From: Calendula officinalis
Taxonomy: Eukaryota > Streptophyta > Magnoliopsida > Asterales > Asteraceae
Direction of reading: 5' to 3'
Assembly: GCA_963853835.1 (NCBI GenBank)
Contig: OY970824.1
Location: 68,776,884 to 68,840,883, forward strand
DNA length: 64,000 nucleotides
Of this stretch, positions 1 to 10,587 are shown piece by piece; the first letter of the stretch is position 1, and each line of letters opens with the position of its first letter. The notes beneath the pieces were generated by a model, which saw only the letters and a list, made by a program, of their open reading frames with translations, was not told where the DNA came from and ran no database searches. The translations under genes and the position numbers were made by a program.

Positions 1-255
1 CATAACTAATATTAAGTTTAATTAGTGTTAGTACTTTGATTCCATTCAATCAAATGAGCATCAACATTAACGATTTCATGAAAAAAGTTGTTAGAGATGA
101 CATATAAAGATTCCGAAATTCGTAGGGTAAGGTCATAAAAACTCTTAAGCACTTTGACAAACATTTCAATCTTTTCTCAATCTTCCTCAAGTGGAAGACC
201 AGGAAGTGGTTCTAATTCAGACTTGAAATAAGGATCTGCACTTTGAAAATATATT
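1..255 (-). pseudogene. hAT (zf-BED type) transposase fragment
   Basis: Reading the minus strand from about 255 down to 3 gives a continuous peptide broken by one stop. It contains DPYFKSELEPLPGLPLEED, then a TGA (plus-strand 177-179), then EKIEMFVKVLKSFYDLTLRI and SLYVISNNFFHEIV. This order matches the middle of plant RICESLEEPER/DAYSLEEPER-type hAT transposases, where the conserved Trp after LPLEED is the codon turned into TGA. Only about 80 residues are present, with no BED finger or dimerisation domain, and the window edge cuts it. It is a dead relic. The assignment is from memory of the family motif. Confidence 0.7.
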
Positions 256-860
256 CTATTAATTTTCACAGTTCATAGATATTTGATTTTTTGGAAATGG
301 ACAAATTGTTGGATATATATGTATGTATATTACTATTTGGATTTTTTGAACAATCCGGATTTTATAATGGAAACCAAATCCAATACGAAAACCAAACTAT
401 TAATTTGGTTCAAGTCCAAACCGATCCAAATAACCAAAATACAAATCCAAACAATCCAAATCCAAATTGTCTATTTGGACAATCCGGTTATATCCGAATA
501 GTGAACACCCCTAATCTCACTTCATACCTTATAAACCGCATTTTAGTTTGGTATTTATCCATTGTGGGACAAGCTCCTAACATTTGATTTCTTGTATCAA
601 CACTCAACTTTGAAAGTTGATATTTCATTCACTATTTTGGACATTCTTTTGCTCGTTGTTAACTCGCATAAAGGACAATGCAAAGCTACCAACCATTAAT
701 AATATATAGCAAATATACATATAATTATATAGTTCTGTAGTTGAACATATTATCACAATATTTTCCAATAAACATTGTAACCGAACTGGACCTTTGGTAT
801 ACGGTAAAATTGGATACCATCAATATTTGGTATCATTTAAGTACCCTGCTCATCCCTAAA
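256..860. repeat. Low-complexity (TCCAAA)-rich element and flanking repeat
   Basis: About 283-517 is dominated by short iterations of ATCCAAA/ACCAAA/CCGGAT and ends with TGAACACCCCTAA, the same terminal motif as the element at 31452-31938. No matching left terminus was found. A second short stretch at 780-865 (GGTATAC/GGTACC-type words ending in CTCATCCCTA) looks similar in style. The open frames here are by-products of the simple repeat. No gene is recognised. Confidence 0.4.
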
Positions 861-1082
861 TAAAAAGAACTCTCATGGCGTAGTGATTATATTCTCTCTC
901 TCTAGATGGCAAACACTCCCCATTACTATCTTGTCTCTCCAAATTGACAGAAACCTACATCTCCATACACTCTCTTCAATTTCTTGTATCTCTCAATTTT
1001 CCTTTAAGACTGTTGCATTGGAAGAAATTAATGATGAAAGCTACATTAAAACCTCTAACACCAAGACCGCCCGTAAAATTGT

Positions 1083-1242
1083 TGAACACGCAAATACCTT
1101 TTTTTTTTTTTTTTTTTTTTTTTGAAACGGCAGATAATTACATATAAACCTCCTATGCTTGTGATTGAACTCAAGACCCTTGTTAGTTTTTACTCCATGT
1201 TAGCCAAATGAGCTAGCCCCACTTGTGAACACGCAAATACCT
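1083..1242 (-). mobile_element. tRNA-derived SINE with 17-bp target duplication
   Basis: The 17-bp direct repeat TGAACACGCAAATACCT occurs at 1083-1099 and 1226-1242 and brackets a 126-bp insert. On the minus strand the insert starts GTGGGGCTAGCTCATTTGG, carries a pol III B-box-like GGTCTTGAGTTCAATC (plus 1163-1178) and ends in a long poly(A) (the T run at 1100-1123). An A-box-like segment, B-box, A tail and perfect duplication together define a plant SINE. It encodes nothing and would rely on LINE machinery. Confidence 0.85.
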
Positions 1243-2229
1243 AAAGTGTCAATTTACTTATCTTATTATTTAGGTTAAAATGCATTTTAGTACTCTAAAG
1301 TTGACTAACGAGATCCTATAATAGCATGAACTATTATATGTATAACATGACTTGATAAAATGGTCGATTTAATATCCTGACAAATTAATTTGGTATTGTT
1401 TATTCCACGTGTTTTGCTTCAAATATCATTATATTGAGACGAATGTATATTTTTAAGTCCGTCAAAAGTTCAAACGAATGTAAATCAAGTAAGAAAACGC
1501 GATCAAATTAATAAGTCCGGCTACTAAATAGACTATGCTGCGCATTTAATAATCCAGGATAGTAGAAGACGTAGTCAGCCAAATTGATAGTACTAAATTA
1601 TATTTTGCCCTAATATTAACTATTATGATAATCACTAGCAACTAGAATAATAATACGAAGAAAAAGTTGTTTGAATCCCTCATTATTTACCTATACTAAA
1701 AAAAAAGGTTTATATTTAATTGAACTTGTAACCATTTTTAAATTCTTTAATAATAAAACCATATACATTCTTTTTAAAATCAATACATATTAAATAGAAA
1801 TAAATATTAATTTTAGTAGATTGTGTTTAACACAATCTAATTTACTAACTAGTAAATATATAAAAGAACCTTAAAAAATACTTTCAGTACGTAGCGTCCA
1901 TACTATTTATTAGGGTTTTTCGTGATTAGCAATTCTTATACGTAGTATAATATTTTGGTGAACTAAGCTTTATATTTTACGGAAAATGATTCATTAAATC
2001 GAACTCATATGTTTTATAGAGAGATGGTAATAACATACAATAAAACTAAAGAAATTATTGCTTTTAAATGTAAATTAATTATTATTTTATATCCATATAA
2101 GCATCCAAGATTTTTGAATCATTAATCCAAGTACGTAATAAACATGAACATCTATTACATGGTTACCGGATAGTTCGGTAACAACCGCAATAACGGTTAC
2201 ATAGTGTACATCATGAATAAAATTCGGGT
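1243..2229. other. Intergenic, AT-rich, no gene seen
   Basis: No coding signal is recognisable. A 28-bp segment at about 1489-1516 (containing AAGAAAACGCGATCAAAT) recurs with one difference at 45620-45647, so part of this stretch belongs to a dispersed repeat. The sequence just before the chromovirus LTR (2225-2229, CGGGT) is its left target-site copy. Confidence 0.5.
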
Positions 2230-3980
2230 TGTAACGACCCGAAATTTGTAAATAAATAAATTATGTAAAATCATGATAAATAAGGATAAATCATATAAAA
2301 CATGTATAAATTGGTTTCGTGTCATTTGGACACTGTATGAGAAAGTTATGGACGAAACCGGGTTGAGACAAAGGTTAAAAACTGCAGCCCTGCTGCATTA
2401 GGGGGTTCGCGGCGCGAACTGTTATTCGCGATCGCGAACTTGAGGCAGAGAGTTGGGATTTTTGGTGATCGAGTTCACGGATGGCTCACGATCGGGAAGA
2501 AGTTCGCGACAAGGGAAGTTCGCGGCGCGAACTGCCTGTTCGCGGCGCGAACTCGTCCGACCAGGCATTAAAGACGGGATTTTGCTCATTTATTGCATAT
2601 CAAAACCCTAGTTTCTCTCTTTGGCGATTTTCGAGCATAGCATCTGATTTTGTGTGATTTCTTCACAAATCCTTGGTAGATTTCACTCCTAGTGGAAGAT
2701 TAAAGGTATATCTTCACTCTTTTATCCTTGTAGCTCAAGATCTATGGATCTCGAAGCTAGGGTTTGAAACCCTAGTTCTTGGGTTAGTGATTTATGGTGA
2801 AATAAATGATGTATACACCTAGTAGATGGTATATTAACAAGGGAATCAAGTGTATGGTTAAGATTTGTAAGAATCTTAAGGGTTGGTTAAACCTAGGGTT
2901 TGGTAAATCACCATAATTGGGGGAAAGTGGTTAGTAAGTGTTATCTAGAGATGGATGAACACATTAGTAGTAATGAGTGATGTTGATCATGTTGTTATAA
3001 TTGTATTAGGCTTTTGGTGAAGCTTTGGGAAGTCGATTGAATTGTGAAGCAAGAGATTGGGTGTCAAGAACACGGTTGGAGCATCATATTGCTAAGGTGA
3101 GTACGTGTGAACTTTACCGAGTACATGGCCCTTGAATTACTTTCTTACTTGTGTTATGGTCTATTTGCTTACTTGTGTAGACTTGTAGCGTGTTGAGTTA
3201 GTGATAGATATTATTGATGATATTGAACTAACTTGTTGATGTTTGATGTGATAGCCGAGAGCTAGATTGGCATGACTGTTGAGTTATGGTAAGATTGAGA
3301 TGATGTGATGACACGGGCGACTCCCGGTCATGAGGTGTGGAGTGAGGGGCAGTTGGGTGGATTCCCATCGACTCATCCACGTTAGTAGTCTTGCTAACTG
3401 GACGTATTCCGGCGAGTAAGGCAGGTATCGGTAGATTGGGCGATTCCCTCTTGCTGGTATCTTGTTTCTAGTTAGTTCGGGGGCAACCCGATAACTAGAT
3501 ATGTATGTGCTTCTAGCTAGTTCGGGGGCAACCCGATAGTTAGATATGATTGCTAGGAAAGCAAATTGATAGGACTACAATAGGGTGGTCAGATTGGATC
3601 GATGGATCACGCGGATACATATTTATATATTTATATATATACGATTGCTTGATTTGTGACATTTTACTATAGTTGGGTCTAAACCCATGTAGCTCACGAG
3701 ACTTTATTGTCTCACGTACTCCTTGTTTGTTTTGCTATGTACTCAGGTTCGGGATCGAAGGTATAGGTGCGCATGGATAGAGATGCGGGGCCTAGAGTAG
3801 AAGAACACTAGATTGGATTTAGACTTGGCTTTGGTTTTGATCTATTTTGTAACACCAACTTTATACTCTGATTTTCATACCAAAGGTTTTTATAAATCCA
3901 TATTTTGGGAATAGTTCTTCTATTTAATGAAAATGATATATTTTGGCCAAATGTTTTGTTATAAAAATTGAGGTGCTACA
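2230..3980 (+). repeat. 5' LTR of the Ty3 chromovirus
   Basis: Starts TGTAACGACC and ends GGTGCTACA; 1751 bp. It contains a cluster of CpG-dense palindromes (2405-2552), a tandem pair of stem-loops TTCGGGGGCAACCCGA (about 3477-3540), and a TATA-rich stretch at about 3622-3643 that is 8 bp longer than in the 3' copy. The pyrimidine-rich, CCCTAG-containing segment at about 2604-2640 could lie near the transcript start, but this is not demonstrable from sequence alone. Confidence 0.93.
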
Positions 3981-3983
3981 ACT

Positions 3984-3995
3984 TGGTATCAGAGC
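3984..3995 (+). other. Primer binding site (initiator Met-tRNA)
   Basis: TGGTATCAGAGC lies 3 nt after the 5' LTR. It is complementary to the 3' end of plant initiator tRNA-Met, the standard primer for both Ty3 and Ty1 elements in plants. Confidence 0.93.
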
Positions 3996-4229
3996 TATAG
4001 TTTAAGTGAATTAGGTTGGATGTCCATCCTAGTCTTAGACTGTAGCGATAGGAATGTGAAATTCCTTGAGAATATAGGTTGACCTTGAGACTTTATGTTT
4101 AGTTTAGGGTTGAACCTAGGGGACCTATGAAAGTTGATATGATTTTGAATGTTGAGTCTTATGAGACTAATGGGTTGTACATGAGATACTAAATGTTTAA
4201 TGTCTTTCATATAGTCTTGATTGAAAGAA

Positions 4230-5864
4230 ATGGTGAATACCCGTCGAAGTGGGAAAGCCCCGGAGAACCGGGAGGAAGAGGCACCTCATATTGAGGTTGT
4301 GGTTGAACAAGAAAGTCAACCGTCGATGCATCGAGTTGATGAATCGGAGGTCGGAGCTAATAAGACTCCGGTAACTATGGCGGACCTCCAAACTATTATT
4401 GATCAAATCAAAGGAACGGTGGCCGAGGAAGTGCACCGTATAATGGGAAACCGTGAAAAGAAGGAGGATGACCGTGAGTCCGAGGATGAGAGGACCGGGG
4501 GTAGTGACACCGGTGAAAGAAAATCATCTACGGGCGGTCAAAGTGATGCTAGGGCAAGGCCCGATGAGAAAGAAGGTTGCTCGTTTAAATCCTTCATGGC
4601 TTGTAAGCTAAGTGTGTATACGGGTAGTTCGGACCCGAAAGTTACCATGAGGTGGATCCGAGAGACCGAGCGGGTCATCGGGAGTAGTAAGTGCAAGAAT
4701 GCCGATATGGTGACGTATGCGTCACAATTGTTGAAAGAAGACGCTATGGTTTGGTGGGACATAGTGTATGAAACCCTCGGGAGGGAGGTTGTTGAGATGA
4801 TGTCATGGGATGAGTTCACCATGAGATTGAAGAAGAAGTTTTGTCCCGAAAGGGATTTGGAGAAAATGCATGAGAAGTTTGTGACCCTTAAGAAGGGTGA
4901 TATGTCGATCGAGGAATACTCGAGGGAGTTCACGGGATTACTCCCGTTTGTTGCTAAAACTTACTCGGACGAGAGGTTGAGGGTGGTCCGGTATGCTAGT
5001 GGGTTACCGTGGGACTACCAATTGGAGGTTAAACGGGCGGTCACACTCGATGAGGCCATTAGTGCCGCCCGGGGTGTGGAGGAGGTGAATGTGGCACGGG
5101 TTGCCGAGAGGGCCCATGTGGGCGAGAAGAGGAAAGCCGAAAGCGGCTCGAGTACGTTCAAGAAAGGGAAGTTCACATCGAACTTCTCTAAGCAAGGAAG
5201 TGTTGGTTCTTGCAAGAAGTGCGGGAAGAATCATACCGGCGAGTGCCGGAGTGGGTCAAAATCTTGTTTTAGTTGTGGTAGGTCGGGGCATATAGCCCGG
5301 GATTGTAAGGCCAAGCCGTTGGCCGAGGTGGAATGTTTCTCGTGCCACGAGAATGGGCACTATAGCAATGCGTGCCCGAAGAAGGGGATCGAGTCGATGG
5401 TGTCCACGGCTCAAAAGAAGGTGGAACCGACAAAGGTGAAGGGGCGATCCTTCCAACTTACTCGGGAGGAGGCGAAGGAGGCACACGATGTGGTGTCAGG
5501 TACTCTATTCCTTAACTCCTTGCCAACTTATATCTTATTTGATTCGGGTTCCAATTATTCATTTGTGTCTCATGAGTTCGGTAGAAAGTTGAATGTGGTA
5601 TCGGAATTATTAGATGAGGTTTATGAAATAGAAGTAGCCGATGGGAAAACCTCAATGGTTGAATGTATCTATAGAAATTGTGAATTGGAAATAGACGGGA
5701 AAAAGTTTAAGGTCGATTTGTTGCCCATGGGGATCGAAGCTTTTGATGTAGTTATCGGTATGGATTGGTTGGGGGTGCACCAAGCCAAGATATTATGTGA
5801 TAAGAAAATAGTGTCGGTCAAGACTCCCGAGAACGAGAAAGTGTACGTGTATGGGGAAAAATGA
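4230..5864 (+). CDS. Ty3 Gag-protease region
   Basis: A 544-residue frame from the first ATG (4230), starting MVNTRRSGKAPE. An acidic N-terminal segment is followed by a retrotransposon gag domain (about residues 120-250), then CCHC-type zinc knuckles CFSCGRSGHIARDC and CFSCHENGHYSNAC (about residues 350-395) preceded by a degenerate CKKCGKNHTGEC. An aspartic protease active site LFDSGSNYSFVS lies near residue 440, followed by VVIGMDWLG. Gag packages the RNA and forms particles; the protease matures the polyprotein. The frame ends at TGA 5862-5864, but homologous sequence continues in the same frame beyond it, so the stop is a nonsense mutation, plausibly C-to-T at a CpG. Confidence 0.9.
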   Translation: MVNTRRSGKAPENREEEAPHIEVVVEQESQPSMHRVDESEVGANKTPVTMADLQTIIDQIKGTVAEEVHRIMGNREKKEDDRESEDERTGGSDTGERKSSTGGQSDARARPDEKEGCSFKSFMACKLSVYTGSSDPKVTMRWIRETERVIGSSKCKNADMVTYASQLLKEDAMVWWDIVYETLGREVVEMMSWDEFTMRLKKKFCPERDLEKMHEKFVTLKKGDMSIEEYSREFTGLLPFVAKTYSDERLRVVRYASGLPWDYQLEVKRAVTLDEAISAARGVEEVNVARVAERAHVGEKRKAESGSSTFKKGKFTSNFSKQGSVGSCKKCGKNHTGECRSGSKSCFSCGRSGHIARDCKAKPLAEVECFSCHENGHYSNACPKKGIESMVSTAQKKVEPTKVKGRSFQLTREEAKEAHDVVSGTLFLNSLPTYILFDSGSNYSFVSHEFGRKLNVVSELLDEVYEIEVADGKTSMVECIYRNCELEIDGKKFKVDLLPMGIEAFDVVIGMDWLGVHQAKILCDKKIVSVKTPENEKVYVYGEK

Positions 5865-8832
5865 CACCATATGCCTAATGTGATTACCGCCATCAAGGCG
5901 AGGAAATGTTTATCGAAGGGTTGCGCATCGTTTATTGCATATGTGTTAGACGGCCGAAAGGAAAAGAAGGCGGTTGGTGATGTTAAAATTATTCGGGATT
6001 TTCCTGAGGTGTTCCCCGAAGATTTACCCGGTTTGCCACCGGAGAGACAAGTTGAATTCAAGATTGATTTGGTGCCGGGGGGCGACACCGATTGCTCGTG
6101 CTCCGTATCGTTTAGCTCCCACCGAGATGCGGGAATTAATGACTCAATTGCAAGAGTTATTAGATAAGGGTTTTATCCGTCCGAGTTCGTCACCGTGGGG
6201 TGCCCCGGTGTTGTTTGTCAAGAAGAAAGACGGTTCGATGAGAATGTGTATCGACTACCGTGAGTTGAATAAAGTAACCATAATGAACCGTTATCCATTG
6301 CCAAGAATCGATGATTTATTTGATCAATTGCAAGGTGCTAGTTACTTCTCAAAGATTGATTTGAGGTCGGGTTATCACCAAGTTAGGGTGAAGGAAGGCG
6401 ACACCGAGAAGACGGCCTTTCGTACACGGTATGGTCATTATGAGTTTCTAGTGATGCCGTTTGGTCTTACGAATGCGCCGGCTATTTTTATGGATTTGAT
6501 GAATCGGGTTTGTAAACCGTTTCTCGATAAGTTTTTGATCGTGTTTATTGATGATATCTTGATTTATTCGAAGACCGGGGAAGAACACGAGAGTCATTTG
6601 AGACTTGTGTTGGAAGTGTTGAAACGAGAGAAGTTGTATGCCAAATTTTCGAAGTGTGAGTTTTGGTTGCGGGAAGTACAATTTCTAGGTCACGTGGTAT
6701 CACGGGATGGTATTAAAGTTGATCCTTCGAAGATTGAGGCGGTGTCTAATTGGGAGGCTCCGAGAACTCATACCGAGGTTAGAAGTTTTCTTGGATTGGC
6801 CGGGTATTACCAGAGATTTATACAAGATTTCTCAAGAATTGCGGTCTCACTCACTAAGTTGACTAGAAAAAGTGAGAAGTTCGTGTGGGATAAGAAGCAA
6901 GAGGAGGCGTTTGGTTTATTGAAGGAAAAGTTGTGTAACGCGCCGATTCTCACGTTACCGGATGATATGGAAGATTTTGTAGTGTATAGTGATGCTTCGA
7001 ATCAAGGGCTCGTTTGTGTGTTGATGCAAAGAGGTAAAGTGATCGCGTATGCTTCACGACAATTGAAGGATGTGGAAACGAGGTACACGACACACGACTT
7101 GGAGTTGGCGGCGATCGTGTTTGCCTTGAAATTGTGGAGGCACTATTTATATGGTACTCGGTGTACGTTGTACACGGATCATAAGAGTCTACAATATGTG
7201 TTTACTCAAAAAGACCTTAATATGCGACAAAGAAGGTGGATCGAGTTGATCAACGACTATGATTGTGAGATTGTGTACCATGCGGGAAAGGCGAATGTTG
7301 TAGCCGACGCCTTGAGCCGAAAGGTCTATGAGAAGCCGATCAAGGGAAGGTCAATGCGTATCGAATTCGTCTCGAGTATTATCGAAAGAATCAAGAATGC
7401 TCAACGAGAGGTTATGGGAAAGGAAGAGTTAAGGCAAGAGCGATTGGGTAAGAACCAACATTTTGTGGAAAATGTGCAAGGGTTGAAAACCGTAGGCGGT
7501 CGAATTTGGGTTCCTAAGTTCGGGGGTACCCGAAAAGAGTTATTGCATGATGTGCACAAGTCAAAGTATTCAATTCACCCGGGGAGTACAAAGACGTATC
7601 AAGATTTGAAACGGGTTTATTGGTGGCCCGGGATGAAGACAAGAGTAGCCAAGTACATCTCGAAGTGTGCCACGTGTGCTCAAGTGAAAGCCGAGCATCA
7701 AGTACCGTATGGGGTAGCTCAATCATTGCAAGTACCGGCCGGAAAGTGGGAAGACATAACTATGGATTTCATAGTTGGGTTGCCAAAGACGAGTAGGGGT
7801 CACGATGCCATTTGGGTCATAGTTGACCGGTTGACCAAGAGTGCCTTATTTTTAGCCATTCGGGAGACTTTGCCACTTGAGAAGTTGGCTAAGTTGTATG
7901 TTGATGAGGTGGTTCGACTCCACGGGGTTCCATTATCGATAGTGTCCGATAGGGATGCGAGGTTTACCTCAAGATTTTGGAGATCATTACAAGATGAATT
8001 AGGTACAAAGTTGCGGTTGAGCACGGCTTATCATCCGCAAACCGACGGTCAAAGTGAAAGAACGATTCAAACGGTTGAAGACATGTTAAGATCGTGTGTG
8101 TTAGATTTCGGGGGTAAATGGGATGAGCATTTACCATTGGTCGAGTTCTCTTATAATAATAGTTACCATTCGAGTATCAAAATGCCGCCGTATGAGGCGT
8201 TGTATGGAAGAAAGTGCCGAACTCCATCTTGTTGGCTAGAAGCGGGAGAGTCGAAGCTCACGGGCCCCGAGATTGTGAAGGTGACCAATGAAAAGATTGG
8301 TGTAATACAAGCCAACATGAATGCCGCTCAAGATAGGCAACGGAGTTATTCGGGTTTGAAAAAGAGGCCATACGACTTGGATGTCGGGGATATGGTGATG
8401 TTGAAGGTGTCACCTTGGAAAGGTGTGATGCGGTTTGGAAAGAAAGGGAAGTTAAGTCCAAGGTATGTTGGACCGTTTAAAGTATTGAAACGAATCGGGC
8501 TTCAAGAATTTAAGTTGGAACTTCCACCCGAGCTTCAAGGTGTGCATGACACCTTCCATGTGAGTAATTTGAAGAAGTTTATCAGGGAGGTGGAGAATAT
8601 TATTCCATTGCAAGAGTTGCGGGTTGATGCCCCGAACCGGTTGATTGAAGAGCCCGAGGCTATTTTAGAGACAAAGACAAAGAAGCTTAGAAATAAAGAG
8701 ATCGAGTTGGTGTTGGTCAAGTGGAAGCATTCTCTTGGACCAAATTTGACTTGGGAAGTCAAAGACGAGATTCGGAAGAGGTACCCGGATTTCGTGAACT
8801 ATGATGAGATTCCGATGACGGAATCTTCTTAA
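5865..8832 (+). pseudogene. Ty3 Pol: RT, RNase H, integrase, chromo-like domain (frame-broken)
   Basis: After the TGA, homology continues in the gag frame (PEVFPEDLPGLPPERQ) to about 6080. It then shifts by one base at a run of six G (6077-6082) and stays in one frame to the TAA at 8830-8832. RT shows DYRELNKVT, MPFGLTNAPAIF and the catalytic FIDD (about 6545-6556). RNase H shows VVYSDAS and YTDHKSL. Integrase has the HHCC zinc module (HPGSTKTYQ to CATCAQ), then TMDFIVGLP, VSDRDARF and QSERTIQT carrying the DDE triad. The C-terminus has a chromo-like LVKWKHS...TWE. Two lesions make this copy defective; everything downstream of 6083 is otherwise open. Confidence 0.92.
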
Positions 8833-8844
8833 GGGGTAGATAGT
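8831..8844 (+). other. Polypurine tract of the Ty3 element
   Basis: AAGGGGTAGATAGT lies immediately before the 3' LTR and overlaps the pol stop codon. It is the expected plus-strand primer site. Confidence 0.8.
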
Positions 8845-10587
8845 TGTAACGACCCGAAATTTGTAAATAAATAAATTATGTAAAATCATGATAAATAATG
8901 ATAAATCATATAAAACACGTAGAAATTGGTTTCGTGTCATTTGGACACCGTATGAGAAAGTTATGGACGAAACCGGGTCGAGACAAAGGTTAAAAACTGC
9001 AGCCCTGCTGCATTAGGGGGTTCGTGGCGCGAACTGTTATTCGCGATCGCGAACTTGAGGCAGAGAGTTGGGATTTTTGGTGATCGAGTTCACGGATGGC
9101 TCACGATCGGGAAGAAGTTCGCGACAAGGGAAGTTCGCGGCGCGAACTGCCTGTTCGCGGCGCAAACTCGTCCGACCAGGCATTAAAGACGGGAATTTGC
9201 TCATTTATTGCATATCAAAACCCTAGTTTCTCTCTTTGGCGATTTTCGATCATAGCATCTGATTTTGTGTGATTTCTTCACAAATCCTTGGTAGGTTTCA
9301 CTCCTAGTGGAAGATTAAAGGTATATCTTCACTCTTTTATCCTTGTAGCTCAAGATCTATGGATCTCGAAGCTAGGGTTTGAAACCCTAGTTCTTGGGTT
9401 AGTGATTTATGGTGAAATAAATGATGTATACACCTAGTAGATGGTATATTAACAAGGGAATCAAGTGTATGGTTAAGATTTGTAAGAATCTTAAGGGTTG
9501 GTTAAACCTAGAGTTTGGTAAATCACCATAATTGGGGGAAAGTGGTTAGTAAGTGTTATCTAGAGATGGATGAACACATTAGTAGTAATGAGTGATGTTG
9601 ATCATGTTGTTATAATTGTATTAGGCTTTTGGTGAAGCTCTGGGAAGTCGATTGAATTGTGAAGCAAGAGATTGGGTGTCAAGAACACGGTTGGAGCATC
9701 ATATTGCTAAGGTGAGTACGTGTGGACTTTACCGAGTACATGGCCCTTGAATTACTTTCTTACTTGTGTTATGGTCTATTTGCTTACTTGTGTAGACTTG
9801 TAGCGCGTTGAGTTAGTGATAGATATTATTGATGATATTGAACTAACTTGTTGATGTTTGATGTGATAGCCGAGAGCTAGATTGGCATGACTGTTGAGTT
9901 ATGGTAAGATTGAGATGATGTGATGACACGGGCGACTCCCGGTCATGAGGTGTGGAGTGAGGGGCAGTTGGGTGGATTCCCATCGACTCATCCACGTTAG
10001 TAGTCTTGCTAATTGGACGTATTCCGGCGAGTAAGGCAGGTATAGGTAGATTGGGCGATTCCCTCTTGCTGGTATCTTGTTTCTAGTTAGTTCGGGGGCA
10101 ACCCGATAACTAGATATGTATGTGCTTCTAGCTAGTTCGGGGGCAACCCGATAGTTAGATATGATTGCTAGGAAAGCAAATTGATAGGACTACAATAGGG
10201 TGGTCAGATTGGATCGATGGATCACGCGGATACATATTTATATATATACGATTGCTTGATTTGTGACATTTTACTATAGTTGGGTCTAAACCCATGTAGC
10301 TCACGAGACTTTATTGTCTCACGTACTCCTTGTTTGTTTTGCTATGTACTCAGGTTCGGGATCGAAGGTATAGGTGCGCATGGATAGAGATGCGGGGCCT
10401 AGAGTAGAAGAACACTAGATTGGATTTAGACTTGGCTTTGGTTTTGATCTATTTTGTAACACCAACTTTATACTCTGATTTTCATACCAAAAGTTTTTGT
10501 AAATGCATATTTTGGGAATAGTTCTTCTATTTAATGAAAATGATACATTTTGGCCAAATATTTTGTTATAAAAATCGAGGTGTTACA
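8845..10587 (+). repeat. 3' LTR of the Ty3 chromovirus
   Basis: 1743 bp, TGTAACGACC to GGTGTTACA. It differs from the 5' LTR by roughly 25 substitutions plus an 8-bp deletion in the TA-rich segment near 10240. One of the three 15-bp GTTCGCGGCGCGAAC palindromes is mutated in each of two places (9019-9035 region and about 9155-9170), consistent with CpG decay. Confidence 0.93.

Larger units (their letters stand above)
2230..10587 (+). mobile_element. Ty3/gypsy chromovirus (Tekay-like), nearly complete
   Basis: An 8.36-kb LTR retrotransposon with two long LTRs, a Met-tRNA primer site, gag-protease, RT, RNase H, integrase, C-terminal chromo-like region and polypurine tract in the canonical Ty3 order. 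Flanks are CGGGT (2225-2229) and CAGGT (10588-10592), a 5-bp target duplication with one substitution. I count roughly 25 substitutions and one 8-bp indel between the LTRs by eye, so insertion is fairly recent. Coding is broken by an in-frame TGA at 5862-5864 and a frame change in a G run at 6077-6082, so this copy cannot make its full polyprotein. Lineage Tekay is a likely but unverified placement. Confidence 0.93.

Noticed and set aside
5004..5486. Antisense open frames within Ty3 gag
   Set aside because: Shadows of the gag coding strand with no conserved motif.
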